DNA of 64,000 nt from the NCBI RefSeq assembly GCF_040436345.1, contig NC_133230.1, positions 26,933,051 through 26,997,050 on the forward strand, read 5' to 3'. The position numbers were made by a program, and so were the translations under genes. Below are positions 1-11,127 of this stretch, one piece after another. The notes under the pieces were generated by a model. The model was given only the letters and a program-made list of their open reading frames with translations, had not been told where the DNA came from and made no database searches. Each line of letters starts with the position of its first letter. Within the stretch, counting starts at the first letter, position 1. This DNA comes from Pagrus major. Lineage: Eukaryota; Chordata; Actinopteri; Spariformes; Sparidae.

Positions 1-3000
1 ATGAATGAATGTGACAAAGACCCACACACCAACTTGCTTGCTCACATTCATCATTATTTTGTTTGTGTTTGCCGTTCAGAGGCCAGTAACTGCAGGCCAT
101 TGCAAAAGATAACCTTGAGAGGACATGTCGACCAGACGCAAAATCAAATAAATTTCATTCACACAAAATAAATAACTAGATCACTCCTGCTGATTTCCTG
201 TTTGCCATGTAGCTCACTGCTGAATGTTGGTTGTTTGCTGTCTGTCTGTCCTGTCAGACAGGTCAATACTCTTTTCATACTCTGTGCCAGTGACCCAGCC
301 AAACAGAGTTTTTGATCCTTTACTAGCACAACATGGTTTTTACTCTTCAAGAACAATGTGTTTGTAGTGGTAAAATATGAAGGCCTGAAATGCATCTGTA
401 TGAGGTGGGTGTACCTAAAGCTGGCTAGTTACAAGAGGTTGTGAGGAAAGCAACGCTTAGGAGCTACCAAAAGACTACTTGTGCCTCAGAGTCTCTAAGA
501 ATGATCATGGTAGTTATATGTGAAAAGAAAAGGCAGCAACCTTTGTACAAGGTAAACAGTTAAGCTCCATGCTGGGTTCATTGGTAGGGCAAGTTTGGTT
601 AGTAGAAATTAATAATTACTAATAGTTATTAACAAAATAATAATACAATTATTAATATAAATAGTTTGTTTTGGAACACCACCCTGGAACAACTAAACAG
701 GAAAACAGTCATGTTCAACAAGGATTTTCAAGGGTAACAGTTCACTTTAACATGTGATGTGGGTCTGCAGTGAGTTCCAGGGATGGAGCCATACTTGACT
801 CTTCTGTATTTGGTGCGATTCGGTGCACGTACAAGTACTAATTACAAAAATAAAAATGTTCCCACTACTTCTGTGTGCAACACAATTTTTGTAAATACAA
901 ACCCCAAGTTTATCTAACATTTGGTCAGCTGTAATGTAATGTTACACGCTAACTGCAAACAAAACGTCATAACAATGTTTTGTCTTCAAAATGTATGCCT
1001 TGAAGTAAATATGCACGCTCAGGCATTTTTGCCAATGCAGCAATTAGAGTTTGTCCAAGCGCTGTACACAACTCAGAACAGTAACAGCATGACAAGCTAA
1101 CATAACCTGAACCAGAGACAATAACACCTGGCTGTAACATGCTACCGGCTAAACCTCTATTGAAACGGGCTGCGTGGTTGTGATCAAAAATGTGGTTTAT
1201 GTGGTTTATGATCAAAAACTGGACATTTGATAACTTTGCTGACACAGCCAGACATCAAGCAATTGCAACAAGACAAGACATATAACTGAGCAAACCAGCT
1301 AATATTACCTCTTCAACAGCAACAAGTTCAGCTGGGCGTCTGTCTGCAGCCTTGTATTAAGCGAAGCTGTCGCCAAAGACTATAATCCAGTCTATGATTT
1401 ACTCTTGTCTCTTGCCTCTTACTTGTTCATCGTCTCTTTTTCCACTTCTTAGCTTTCCTTTTGGGTCTCTTTGCCTCTACCATGATGTCCATACATTTTG
1501 CTGAGCTTGGTTCTGTTACCTGCTTGCCTGGCTCCAGTTCTGGTGCCCATTCTGGACCCAGACCTGAAATCCTCCTCCCAGTGGTCGAAAGCAGCTGTGC
1601 TAGCAATGTGTACACTAACAATTGTAGCTACAGTACGCAGCAATTACAGGTTGCTTCCAGTGATGAGTAAATGACAGAGTTGAGGCAGAGCAGCCAGAGG
1701 ACATCTGGGGGAAACCAGAGGACAGGATGTCTATAAAATATGATCCTGTTTCACCAAAATCGCTGATAGTTGGTGATGTGTGTGATGCACTGTGTTTCTA
1801 TCACTCACTGAAGTTACAGCATGCAGAAACACACGCAAGGAGGGCGGAGTGACTGAGACAGCCTCACCATTAACCCAATTACAAGTCACGCATATTGTTG
1901 CCTTAACCTAGAATGTCTGCATCCTCCCCAAGAAGCTCAGAGCAAAGACACTCTGTGGAAGTTAAAGTGTGTTTTTGGCCAAGGAGGTGGTTCTCTGTGT
2001 TGGTACAACAGGGTTGAGGACAATACGCAGCTGTTGGGAGCTACTATGTCACAAGTCAATTCAGCTGTGTCCTACTGGCTGCATGACTTTTGCAATGTGA
2101 TGGAAGTCCTTGCTTCATGTGGATGACTTCAGAAACAGTCTCCACAGCAGTCACAGCTCACTTGAAAGCTGCCTTTCTAATAACAGACACTAATAGTAAC
2201 ATGTTAAACAATTTAAACTGCCTGACCCATCCATCCTGGCATCCTGTACAAAACATACCAATGTTCAGACTGTGTAAACAAACTTATCAGAAAAACAAAA
2301 TCAGGATAGGTAACCTAGAGGTTTCAGCACCCAGGGAAGAGACAGCTCCCTGAAATCGATTCAGTGTTCAGTGATTCCTCAAAGGGAGGCAGACACCTGA
2401 TTATTCTGATGAGAGAGAGAATGGAATATTTTCACCTGTATGCTGGCAGTCAAATAAGCTTGTGAAAAAGTTTCAAGAGCTCTTTTGCCTATAACAGCAT
2501 ATAGTACAAAACATGTGTGAACATGGCTCCAGGCAGAACTTCAGGCTCATTATGTTTGATGCATTGTGCTTGGTTTGGCAAGAAAACATGATGACAAAAA
2601 GTGGAGAATAACCTTTTGAAAAAGCTGAGCATTTCCATTATCCTTTTCTGTGTTTTCTTTGCCATCACCACCACAGCAGAGTGTTCTGAGGCAGTCAGAA
2701 CAGATGTACTGACCATCCTCTCATCCTACTGTTAGACAATGTTGCAGCTGTCTCTGAAGCATTGGGTATCTCCGCACTGGGGCGCTGGAGGGACGTCTCT
2801 GAGAAGTCTCTGAGAAGATGCTGTGGTGAGAGAGACCAAGGTCATGGAGAGGCTCATTCATTGTTCAAACTCCGCACATATATTCTACACAGTGAAGTTC
2901 AACAGTAGGACAGTAGGATAAAGAAGACAAACATATTTTTGACTGGAGGGGGGACTTTAAATCCACAGTGTTTACTGTGCACAGAACTGTCAGGGAGGTC

Positions 3001-5270
3001 CACAAGTAAAAGGGTAAGGTAATTTAATTCCCAACAGCCTTGAGGAAGTTGGCAGAGGATTAGCACAACATAAAGCATTGGTTATTTACAAGTGGCTGTA
3101 AATGTTTTAACCAAATGCATGCCAAAGCACATACCATTATGGAACATACTGTACATTTAGGGACGAAGCACGGTGCAGGGCAGCCGTTTTCAAAGGACTG
3201 GAGGTGACTTTGCTCCAAGGTTCTCTCAACTATGCTTTCCTCCACTATCTCTGCCTTAGCCATGGAAATGTAACGGAGGAACTGCAGCCCCAACCTACAG
3301 ACCCTCTCTTGGTCTGAGTTGACTATTACATTTAGAGGCCTTATTTCAATAAGGAGAGACAAGTGTGTTAAATAAAGAAAATGTTTATTACAGCAAATGA
3401 TGCAATGAGTCTTGTCAGAAAGTCTTTGGTGCTTAGACTCTACAGGGAGCAGTGGCGGAGATGGCACTTCACCACATTTTGTCACCCCTGCACCACCACC
3501 ACCAGTGACATAGAGATTATGTGATCAAGGGGTGTCTGCCCTGGGCAACAGCAAGAAAAATCATTCCATGGAGTCCAGATACTGGTGTTGGTGGCAGTGG
3601 CGGTGGCGGCAGATGACTCTTCTGAGACTGGAAGTCTGATGAGATGATGAAGCTGGGAAATCTTGGATGACTGGCCGGTAATGGGGAGGTGAAGGGGTTG
3701 GCAAAATGGCAGCATGAATGAACTAAAGGCAGGGCTTAAAAAAGACAGCAGCAAGATGATAGGCTAACAGTGAAGGTGTCTCACTGTGCTATTGGATAGA
3801 TCAGACCGGCTGATGTGAACAGCTGAAATCAATTGACAGCCCCAGATAATGAGGCAGCAAATTAGGACATTGTGAATGCCCAAGAGATGAGTGAATGACA
3901 TAACGGTATGAGTAATGAACGAAAGGCTGAAGCATGCGATAGAGTAGTATTCCTGTCTGAATTTTCGTGAGAGCTTCATTGAGTGCCTCTGCCCCAGGGC
4001 TTCATGCATGAACTGAAAAAGAGGCTAATTTGTACCCATTTTTTTTGTGAATGAGCCAATACAAAAGGAATCACTGTCCAGTTGCCATTTGTGTGGAACC
4101 ATTGAACAGCAGTCAGTCCACACGTGACCAAGTAGCCTGTATGCAAGAGCATTCAAGAATAAAATCATTACCCTACATTTTTTCTTTTGGTTAGCCTATT
4201 TCTCTTTTTGCCTGCTGGATTGACATCCTTTTGCAAGCCCATCTCTATAAGGATGCCACTATAAGACGAGAATTTTAAGTGTGACGGTAGTACTGCTACA
4301 AACAATTTCCTCTCCATTCATAACTGGTTGGGCAAATGTAGAAATCAAGTTCCTCAGGTCAAGTGAATTTGGACTCCATTCACAGTTTGATTGGCTGCTC
4401 AGTTTGTCGATCATTCCCTGATTGTGACATTACTGTGTTTATACATTTTTGCATACTACCAATAGTCAGGAGAGTCATGAACATGTACATAACTCCTACT
4501 TGGTTGTAACATAATCAAGCCGCTCCTGCCATCTACTGGACAATACAACACTCAAGAGCCAGTTTATGTTGAAGCAGGTGAGTTTTCTACTGTTTTAATT
4601 GAAATGATAAGGTGTTTTAAATAATAACAATCATAAAATGTAATAAAAATAATAATAATAAGTAATACAATTATAATTTTGGACATAGTCCTAGTCGCTA
4701 AAATGTTCAAGAGTACAACATATGCACAGACTACAAAGTACTGTCTACAGAAATAGAATTTATTGTTGTTATTTTTTGTACATCAGAGCTCAGTGGTGTG
4801 CTGTTTTTCCACTAGCGCATACATTATATTTAATGCAGTTCATTTTGTAGCTGAATGAAGTTATTCAATTTAACACCAGTAGCCATCATATATAATTATA
4901 ACGCTTTACTTTTACCTCATTCCCTTTCTCCTTTAAAGTAGAAGATAGTAACATTTACTGAAATACATTTTAACTGACCTACTTTATTACCGTGCAAGTC
5001 TAAATCAAGGTGATGCTTTGTGCTCAGAAGTTGAGAACAGTAGTGTGACTAGTGGTGTTTAAAACTCTTCCTCTGCAGATGAAAGTTCCAAAATAGAGCT
5101 AATAAAGACAAAATATCCAGGTCAGATTAAAAAAATGCCTTTTCTTGGGTAATTCACAGCCTCTCCCCAGCACAGAAAAATTAATTAAACAATGTAAAAA
5201 AAATACTCATGTAAAATGTATTTAGATGTTTACTTTCACAGTACAAAAGTATGAATATCAAAATGCAATT
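1..5270. other. Non-coding, mostly unique AT-rich DNA
   Basis: I find no exon with a recognisable domain on either strand. The open frames are short, carry no motif and have no plausible splice partners. Local AT-rich runs occur near 600-660 and 4610-4670. Nothing here can be assigned to a named repeat family with confidence. Confidence 0.5.
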
Positions 5271-5271
5271 T

Positions 5272-5840
5272 AAAAAAAAAATAAAAATCTTTTATTGGTG
5301 ATAAAGTTTACAGTGCAGACAGTACAACGAAAGCAAACACACACACACAAAAAAAAAAAAAACACTAAACAACAATGAGGAAGACAAAATGGTTGATGAT
5401 GGTCAATAAATACAGACAATAACAAACCGTCAAACATAATGTGGTCGGTCAGTGTCCAGAGGGAGTGATTGTAGTGATTAGGTAGAGTATACAATATGTG
5501 TTTAAGTATGTTTGGGTATTTGTATGAGTTGCATGTTGGACCGTTTAGGAGGGAGTCTGTCCGATGAGGAGGGACTGACTTTGTCCTGTTTGCCTTGCTG
5601 CCTTGTTTATTATTATCATAAGAGGTAGGGAGGGGGGTAACCATGCCAACCGCATTAAGCCGCCCCCACCAGAGGTCCCCACTGGGCCACTGGGGGGCCA
5701 GAAGCCAGGAGGAGGCCAAAACCCACCCCCCCTCCTGGGCCAATATTGTGTAGCCCCACATCCTATTGCTTCGGAGAGGAAGGAAATACATAAATAAATA
5801 AAATAATAATAAAAAAAGATAAGTAAAATACATTCCAAAG
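5272..5840. repeat. Unassigned interspersed repeat with A-rich tail
   Basis: The block at about 5630-5715 (GCCAACC, then CCACCAGAGGT, then GGGCCAGAAG) is partly repeated at 40885-40970. Both copies are followed on the plus strand by an A-rich simple tail, here AAATAA/AATAAT units from about 5788. That arrangement suggests the 3' end of a retrotransposed element on the plus strand, but no coding part is preserved. The 187-codon minus-strand open frame through this block is low-complexity at both ends and I do not regard it as a gene. Confidence 0.35.
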
Positions 5841-5869
5841 GAGGGAGTAACGTAAATCCATCACTTTCT

Positions 5870-6172
5870 AGAGTAGAGGGAGAGAAATACTAATAAGAGT
5901 CAAGAAAAAAAAAATAAAATAAATAATAATAATAATAGTAAGAATAATAACCACAAAAAAGATCAGCATCAACCACAAATGCAATTTAAAGTAGTAGTAG
6001 TAATAATAACAATAAATATAATAATGTGTGCATCCAAATATAATACTTACAATATATATAAAAAGAGAAGAAAAGAGAACAGAGGAAAAAAATAAGTAAA
6101 TGAAAGAAAGAGTAAAGAAGGAACAAAAACACATTATTAATTGTCATCATCACTAAGGATCTATTAAAAATA

Positions 6173-6248
<76 letters not shown>

Positions 6249-6327
6249 ACATAATATTTCAACAATAATAATTATATGAATAATAGCGAGGGTGGATATT
6301 TGATTAGCACTACATTAGTAGGAAAAC

Positions 6328-6358
<31 letters not shown>

Positions 6359-6400
6359 GTACATACATACATACATACATACAGTAATCATGGTGTATGT
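5870..6400. repeat. AT-rich low-complexity block with (TA)n
   Basis: AAT-rich sequence leads into an uninterrupted TA tract at about 6176-6243 (around 34 units), then interrupted TA at about 6329-6358 and a CATA run to about 6382. Open frames here are repeat translations, not genes. Confidence 0.9.
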
Positions 6401-7450
6401 GTGATGGCTGTGTGTAAAATGATAGGTGTTGATACGTTGATGCTCATATTCATTTTGGTTATTAAATTGGTAAGTTCCCAACATGAGGGTGTAGCTCCTC
6501 CACAAGTATAACATGATAAATGTCAGGGGTCATGAGATGATTGTAAGGAGAGTAAACCCAGGCTGTTTTCTTCTTCTTCTTTTTTTTTTCTCTTTTCTAT
6601 TCTCTTACCTTTAATCTTTGTAAATTATTGCAAGTACGTTTGAGTTTGAGCCCTTTGGGTCTTGAACAGGTATTCAACTACAACCATGTGTGAAGTTTAC
6701 AGGGCAAATACTTCTTTAGTGGAACTGGTTGAATCTTTGTATTTTATTAAGTCAGTCCTTATATTTAAAAGTAAAAAGGAGTAAATAGTACAATGTTAAC
6801 CTCAATAATAACAATTCAGGTGTGCGGGTACTACAGACAATCTCTAGTCCATTCATAGCTGATTTGGCAAACGTAGGTTTAACAAATATATTGGTTATGC
6901 TGTTTCTAGTCATTATTTCAAAGGACATTCAAATGAACACCATTGTCCTTCATATTTATATTTATATTCATCTTCATTTGATTTTGTTTTTATGTGATGC
7001 ACCTACCTTGTCCTTCAATGCATTGTAGGCAACTCAGCTATAATGTCCCTGAAGTGTCTGCTGAACTGGTTGTTGTGATTTGTCCCGTTATGTCTTGGTA
7101 GCATATTTTAGGAAAGAAGGTCATTGGTGTTGGTGTTGGTGCATGTGCGTGTGTTGGCTGAGTCTAAAGGTCAGATACGTGTACATGTGCCAAATGTTTC
7201 TGAGTGTTTGTATGTGAGTGTCACTTCCAGAAGAGGTCAGGTGATTTTTTCCCTCAGATAAAAACATGGAGAGATGCTTGTGTCGGACAGATCAACAGAC
7301 AAACAGCAGCAGGTGTTGTCCCAGCAGAATAAAGACACCTCAGAAAGGCCCTTTGTAACCAGTGGACATCGCTGCTGTGAGGCCATTCCTTACAAAGGCT
7401 ACAACTTCCATGAGCCTTTGATATAGATTTGCTTGTTAACCCCAGGTGTA
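6400..7450. other. No gene seen
   Basis: Mixed-composition sequence without recognisable exons, RNA genes or named repeats. A short TG-rich patch occurs near 7130-7220. Confidence 0.5.
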
Positions 7451-7713
7451 GTTACCCTCATGTTGTCTTCGGGTCAAAAATGACCCTAAACTGTGTTTAA
7501 CAGCAGAGAAAACCCCTTAAATGTTGTGTTTTCAACTTTAAATTTTATGACTTTTCCTAAAGTAGGAGTACAACCCAGAGCATGATGCATCATCTTCAGA
7601 CGAAGAAACGTCTCAAGCTGAACGAGAAGATACCATGGTCCTCATCACCATATGACAACCAGGGCAACCAAACATTTCACCTATTCATCATACATATGGA
7701 GACAGCTGGAAAA

Positions 7714-7989
7714 GCATGGATGAGATAGACTTGCATGCCTACATAGGGTTGCTAATCTTAGCAGGAGTTTACAGGTCACAAGGTGAGGCTGCATCTAGTC
7801 TCTGGGATGCAGAGAGTGGAAGGGCAATTTTACCGTGCTGCAATGCCACTGAAAGTCTTTCACACTTTCTCAAGAATGACACGGTTTGATAACTGTGAGT
7901 CAAGACCTGCAAGACGTGTGACAGACAAACTAGCTGCCATAAGAGAGGTCTGGGACAAGTGGGTGAAGCGGCTGCTTGTCCTCCTGTAG
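7714..7989 (+). pseudogene. piggyBac transposase fragment
   Basis: Frame 1, from about 7719, reads DEIDLHAYIGLLILAGVYRS then SSLWDAESGR. After a frameshift near 7825 the other frame continues with RAAMPLKVFHTFSRMTRFDN and TDKLAAIREVWDKW, stopping at 7987-7989. These are the hallmark blocks of the N-terminal half of PGBD4-type piggyBac transposases (IGLLILAGVYRS, SLWD, RFDN, DKLAPIRDVWDKW in relatives). The catalytic aspartate region that should follow is gone, so the fragment cannot encode active transposase. Confidence 0.85.
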
Positions 7990-8175
7990 TGGTCGTGGTT
8001 GCCCTCTCAGATTGCCTTGTTGGTTTATGTTGTTCACATTTGACTATTATTGGAAGTGCCTTCAGTAAATTGCATTCAGAACTACTTTCTGCGCATTTGT
8101 GATACTTTCTTGGGCTATACAAGTACTATCTCTTGATAAAACAATATTGTTTACCACCTTTGCAGTACCTTAAGA

Positions 8176-8219
<44 letters not shown>
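8176..8219. repeat. (AAT)n microsatellite
   Basis: About 14 uninterrupted AAT units lying inside the piggyBac relic. Confidence 0.95.
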
Positions 8220-8222
<3 letters not shown>

Positions 8223-8499
8223 TCTACTTTAGTAATGAAAACATATATGACAGCTGTGTTGAAATAAAAATGAGTGGTGTCCACTGAATGAATGCAGTCT
8301 TTCTGCACTGTAAAAAGGGAAAACTCTGATATTCACACAGTTTCTGATGGATAACAGGTTGTTTCTTCATGCAAAATAGATTTGGTATTTAAAATGAAAT
8401 GAAATTGCTTTATTTTAGATCTTTAGTGAGGGTGGGTCATTTTTGACCCGGAGGACAAGGGGCGTATACAGAATGCGAAGACAACAGGAGGGTTAAATT

Positions 8500-9648
8500 G
8501 TGAAAAAAAAGTTGTCATCATGTCTTGAATGAAAATATTTTTAGGACTGTACAGCTGTTAACACCCATTCAGCTTTGAATATGGACTGATAATTATATGC
8601 TCCTGTTTTTATTGTTTTATTTGCTTATGTATTTTAATAGTGTTTCATGTAAGTATTGTGCTTTTCTTCATTCCTTGCTTATGTGTATTGTATTTGTAGG
8701 CTGTGTTTAAAGCTGCAACGAGGAGCTTTCATTTGTTGTTGATTCTGGCGGCCCCTGTGGGCAAAAGTTATATGAGCAAGATCTTCATCTAGCAAACGTG
8801 TGGATTTGTTTTGAAAGTAACTGAAAGAAAGACACAACATATTTTTTCATTTCAGAAAGCATGACGAAGTAATGTATCTATTTGCTACATTAACAATGGA
8901 TTTGATAGTGACACAAAGTAAACTTGTTTCAGTGCCATACCAGCAGACTACAGAACAGCTTCTTTTCTCAGGCTGTGAGATCCAAAATTCATCCTCAGCA
9001 CTCACAAAAAATAATTGAATTTTCTGAGTCTGAATCCAACTCGGTGACAAGTTTAAAAAATGACTATTATAATAACTAATAGCCGATCTTCCAATGATGG
9101 TCTTGTTTCCTTTTGTAGGACATGTAGAGGCATCGGTATTAAATAGAGACTGAATAGTAAAGCATAGTGTGTCCTCATCTGCGGCTGCATTTCTTTAAGT
9201 ACAATAAGGAACTAAGGCAAGTTTCCTGTCATTCTCAGGTCAGTGCTGTCTCATCTCCATTTGTTCTAAACTGAGGAGAACTCTGCTTGATGTTGTAGGG
9301 TGGAGTGTTACCTTGTTTTCCATTATAACTGTGGGTTTTACAGTTACACAGGGATCTACTGTGTGAACACTGCATCAAACAGCATCAGATCAGATTCTAT
9401 GTTCAGTTTCTCCATTTCACTTTTATTGCAGTCTGGTTGCACAGGTTGTTTTGCTCAGCCCAATCCTGATATGTCCAGCTTTCCATTGGCCCTCCTCCTA
9501 AAGTTCTTCCTTCCACACATGTGCAGTAGATGGAAGGTCTAGCTGTTAAGCATTTCAAAAAGGTGGGTAAACTGTAGCAATCTATTTTACATTTGAGACC
9601 CCCGGCCCGTGTCTTTGCAAACCTGGAAAATAAAGTCCTGGCCATACC
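8500..9648. other. No gene seen
   Basis: Unique-looking sequence. A short block at about 8703-8772 (AAAGCTGCAACGAGGAGC, then GGCGGCCCCTGTGGGCAAAA) resembles a dispersed fish repeat, but I cannot define its ends. Confidence 0.4.
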
Positions 9649-9730
9649 ACTGTTAAGGTTACAATGAAGTGGCTAGGGCTCAACATTCATGAATGTTGAG
9701 CCCTAGCCACTTCATTGTAACCTTAACAGT
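9649..9730. repeat. Perfect 82-bp palindrome
   Basis: Every base from 9649 to 9689 pairs with its mirror partner from 9730 to 9690, with no mismatch and no spacer. The centre is ATTCA/TGAAT between 9689 and 9690. Pairing fails at the next bases outward (9648 C against 9731 T). I checked all 41 pairs. It is not a simple repeat; each arm is ordinary mixed sequence. It could be a genuine inverted duplication able to form a cruciform, the remains of a hairpin-ended insertion, or an assembly or library artefact. Confidence 0.97.
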
Positions 9731-9734
9731 TTTA

Positions 9735-11077
9735 CTCCTCACCTGTTGAGGATAACATGTTTTCTAATAAGAAATCCATCATTAACATAGCCCTAGATGG
9801 AGTTTGGGGCTCTAACATATGGAGCAGCACAATGACAGAGCCATTTGATCCACTTACTGATGGACAGCTACAATGCATATCTATATGGTGCTCAACTGAT
9901 TTATTTAGCAATGCTGGCAAAAAAAAAAGGTGCTCAGGAATTTCCTAAAAAAGATGGACGCTGCAGTCTTTTGTTGGGGACTATTTTCAGATTAACAGAT
10001 GTAACATTTATTTGTGACATGTCCCTGCTGGACGTAACGTCACTTTAGGAAAGTGCCTCCTACTTGTTTTTCCATTGGTTAATGCAAACATGTGACCCGT
10101 TTCTTTCAGGCTATCTTTATCTTGAATACATGTAGATGCTGTATGGAGCATAGGCCTTCTGCCTTCTGTATTCATTAATTTATCATTAACTATGTATATA
10201 CATAATTGAATAGTAATCACATTTCTAACAATTCACTTTTTCTATTCTCTACCTTCAATTCTGTTTCACAGAAGTATGTTTCGGAAGATGTCTCAAGAGG
10301 GAATGTCTGAGTCATCATTGCAAGCTTATCAGTGCATAATATTGAACTTTCTGTCTGTGTGAGCACATGAGAAGGCAGAAGACAGTCTAGATAAACTGCA
10401 GTGTGTGTTCATGGTAATGAAGGAACATCCAGTGCAACACTGCGGCTCACTGATGCGCTTTAATAATTTTTAGACAACAATGGAGCTCTATGGCACAGAG
10501 ACAGAAGATATATCACGCTTTGATAAACACACACGTTACATACGCGTCGAGAATCATAGTCAGGAAATCAACCATATAGTGGCCATAGTAATAACCACGG
10601 TAACAAAGAGAAAGTCAAGAGAAGTAGTAAAAAGAATGATAAAGGGTGTATAGGGAGGACATCAGAGGGGAGACTGCTGTTTGTGTACCATGTGAAACAA
10701 AAAGTCAACTAAACTTAACCAAGTAGTATTCTTGGCTTAACCTAACCAAACTGCAACTGCATGACAAAAATGTCTGGTGTGTGTGTCTCTGGTATGCTGC
10801 AAAAGTCGTGTTGTTTTGGGAACATTGATATACTGTATGTCGTTTTGGGAGTTAGTGGAAATGGACCTATTAATTTGTTTAGATACGAGGATGTGTTGCA
10901 AGAGGGGTACTAAGCAGGTTGTTAAAGCCTTGGTAACATACTTCCTAGTTAAGAAGATACAACATGTTAACAGAGTTTTGAAGCTGTATTAAGGAAAAGT
11001 TGTTTTTACTTGCTATTGAGCTGGCAGCATCCTGCACTCAAGTCTTTATGCATCTAACTGTTGGGTTGACAACCATG
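9735..11077. other. No gene seen
   Basis: Intergenic sequence downstream of the minus-strand TRIM gene. No exon or recognised repeat. Confidence 0.5.
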
Positions 11078-11083
11078 TTTATT
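11078..11083 (-). terminator. Likely polyadenylation signal of the TRIM gene
   Basis: The minus strand reads AATAAA here, 45 bases past the TRIM stop codon (11128-11130). It is the first canonical hexamer downstream of the stop, so it probably sets the 3' end of the mRNA, giving a very short 3' UTR. Confidence 0.6.
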
Positions 11084-11127
11084 TCTTCAAACTCATACTG
11101 TTCCTTTAGTATAGTGACAGTGTGATA

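Larger units (their letters stand above)
7455..8492 (+). mobile_element. Decayed piggyBac-type DNA transposon
   Basis: The left end reads CCCTCATGTTGTCTTCG and the right end, read inward on the minus strand, CCCTCCTGTTGTCTTCG: a 17-bp terminal inverted repeat with one mismatch. Just inside each end lies the palindrome GGGTCAAAAATGACCC (or its complement). The right side is flanked by TTAA at 8493-8496, the piggyBac target site; the left flank has the remnant TTA at 7452-7454. The interior keeps part of a transposase (7714-7989), so this is a deleted, non-autonomous copy. The ends, target site and transposase fragment agree with each other. Confidence 0.85.

Noticed and set aside
3060..3485. 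141-codon minus-strand open frame
   Set aside because: No domain, no codon-bias impression of a gene and no splice partners; its length is possible by chance in this much sequence.
5270..5838. 187-codon and 97-codon minus-strand open frames
   Set aside because: Both ends translate low-complexity DNA, the frames overlap each other, and the middle belongs to an interspersed repeat also found near 40.9 kb.
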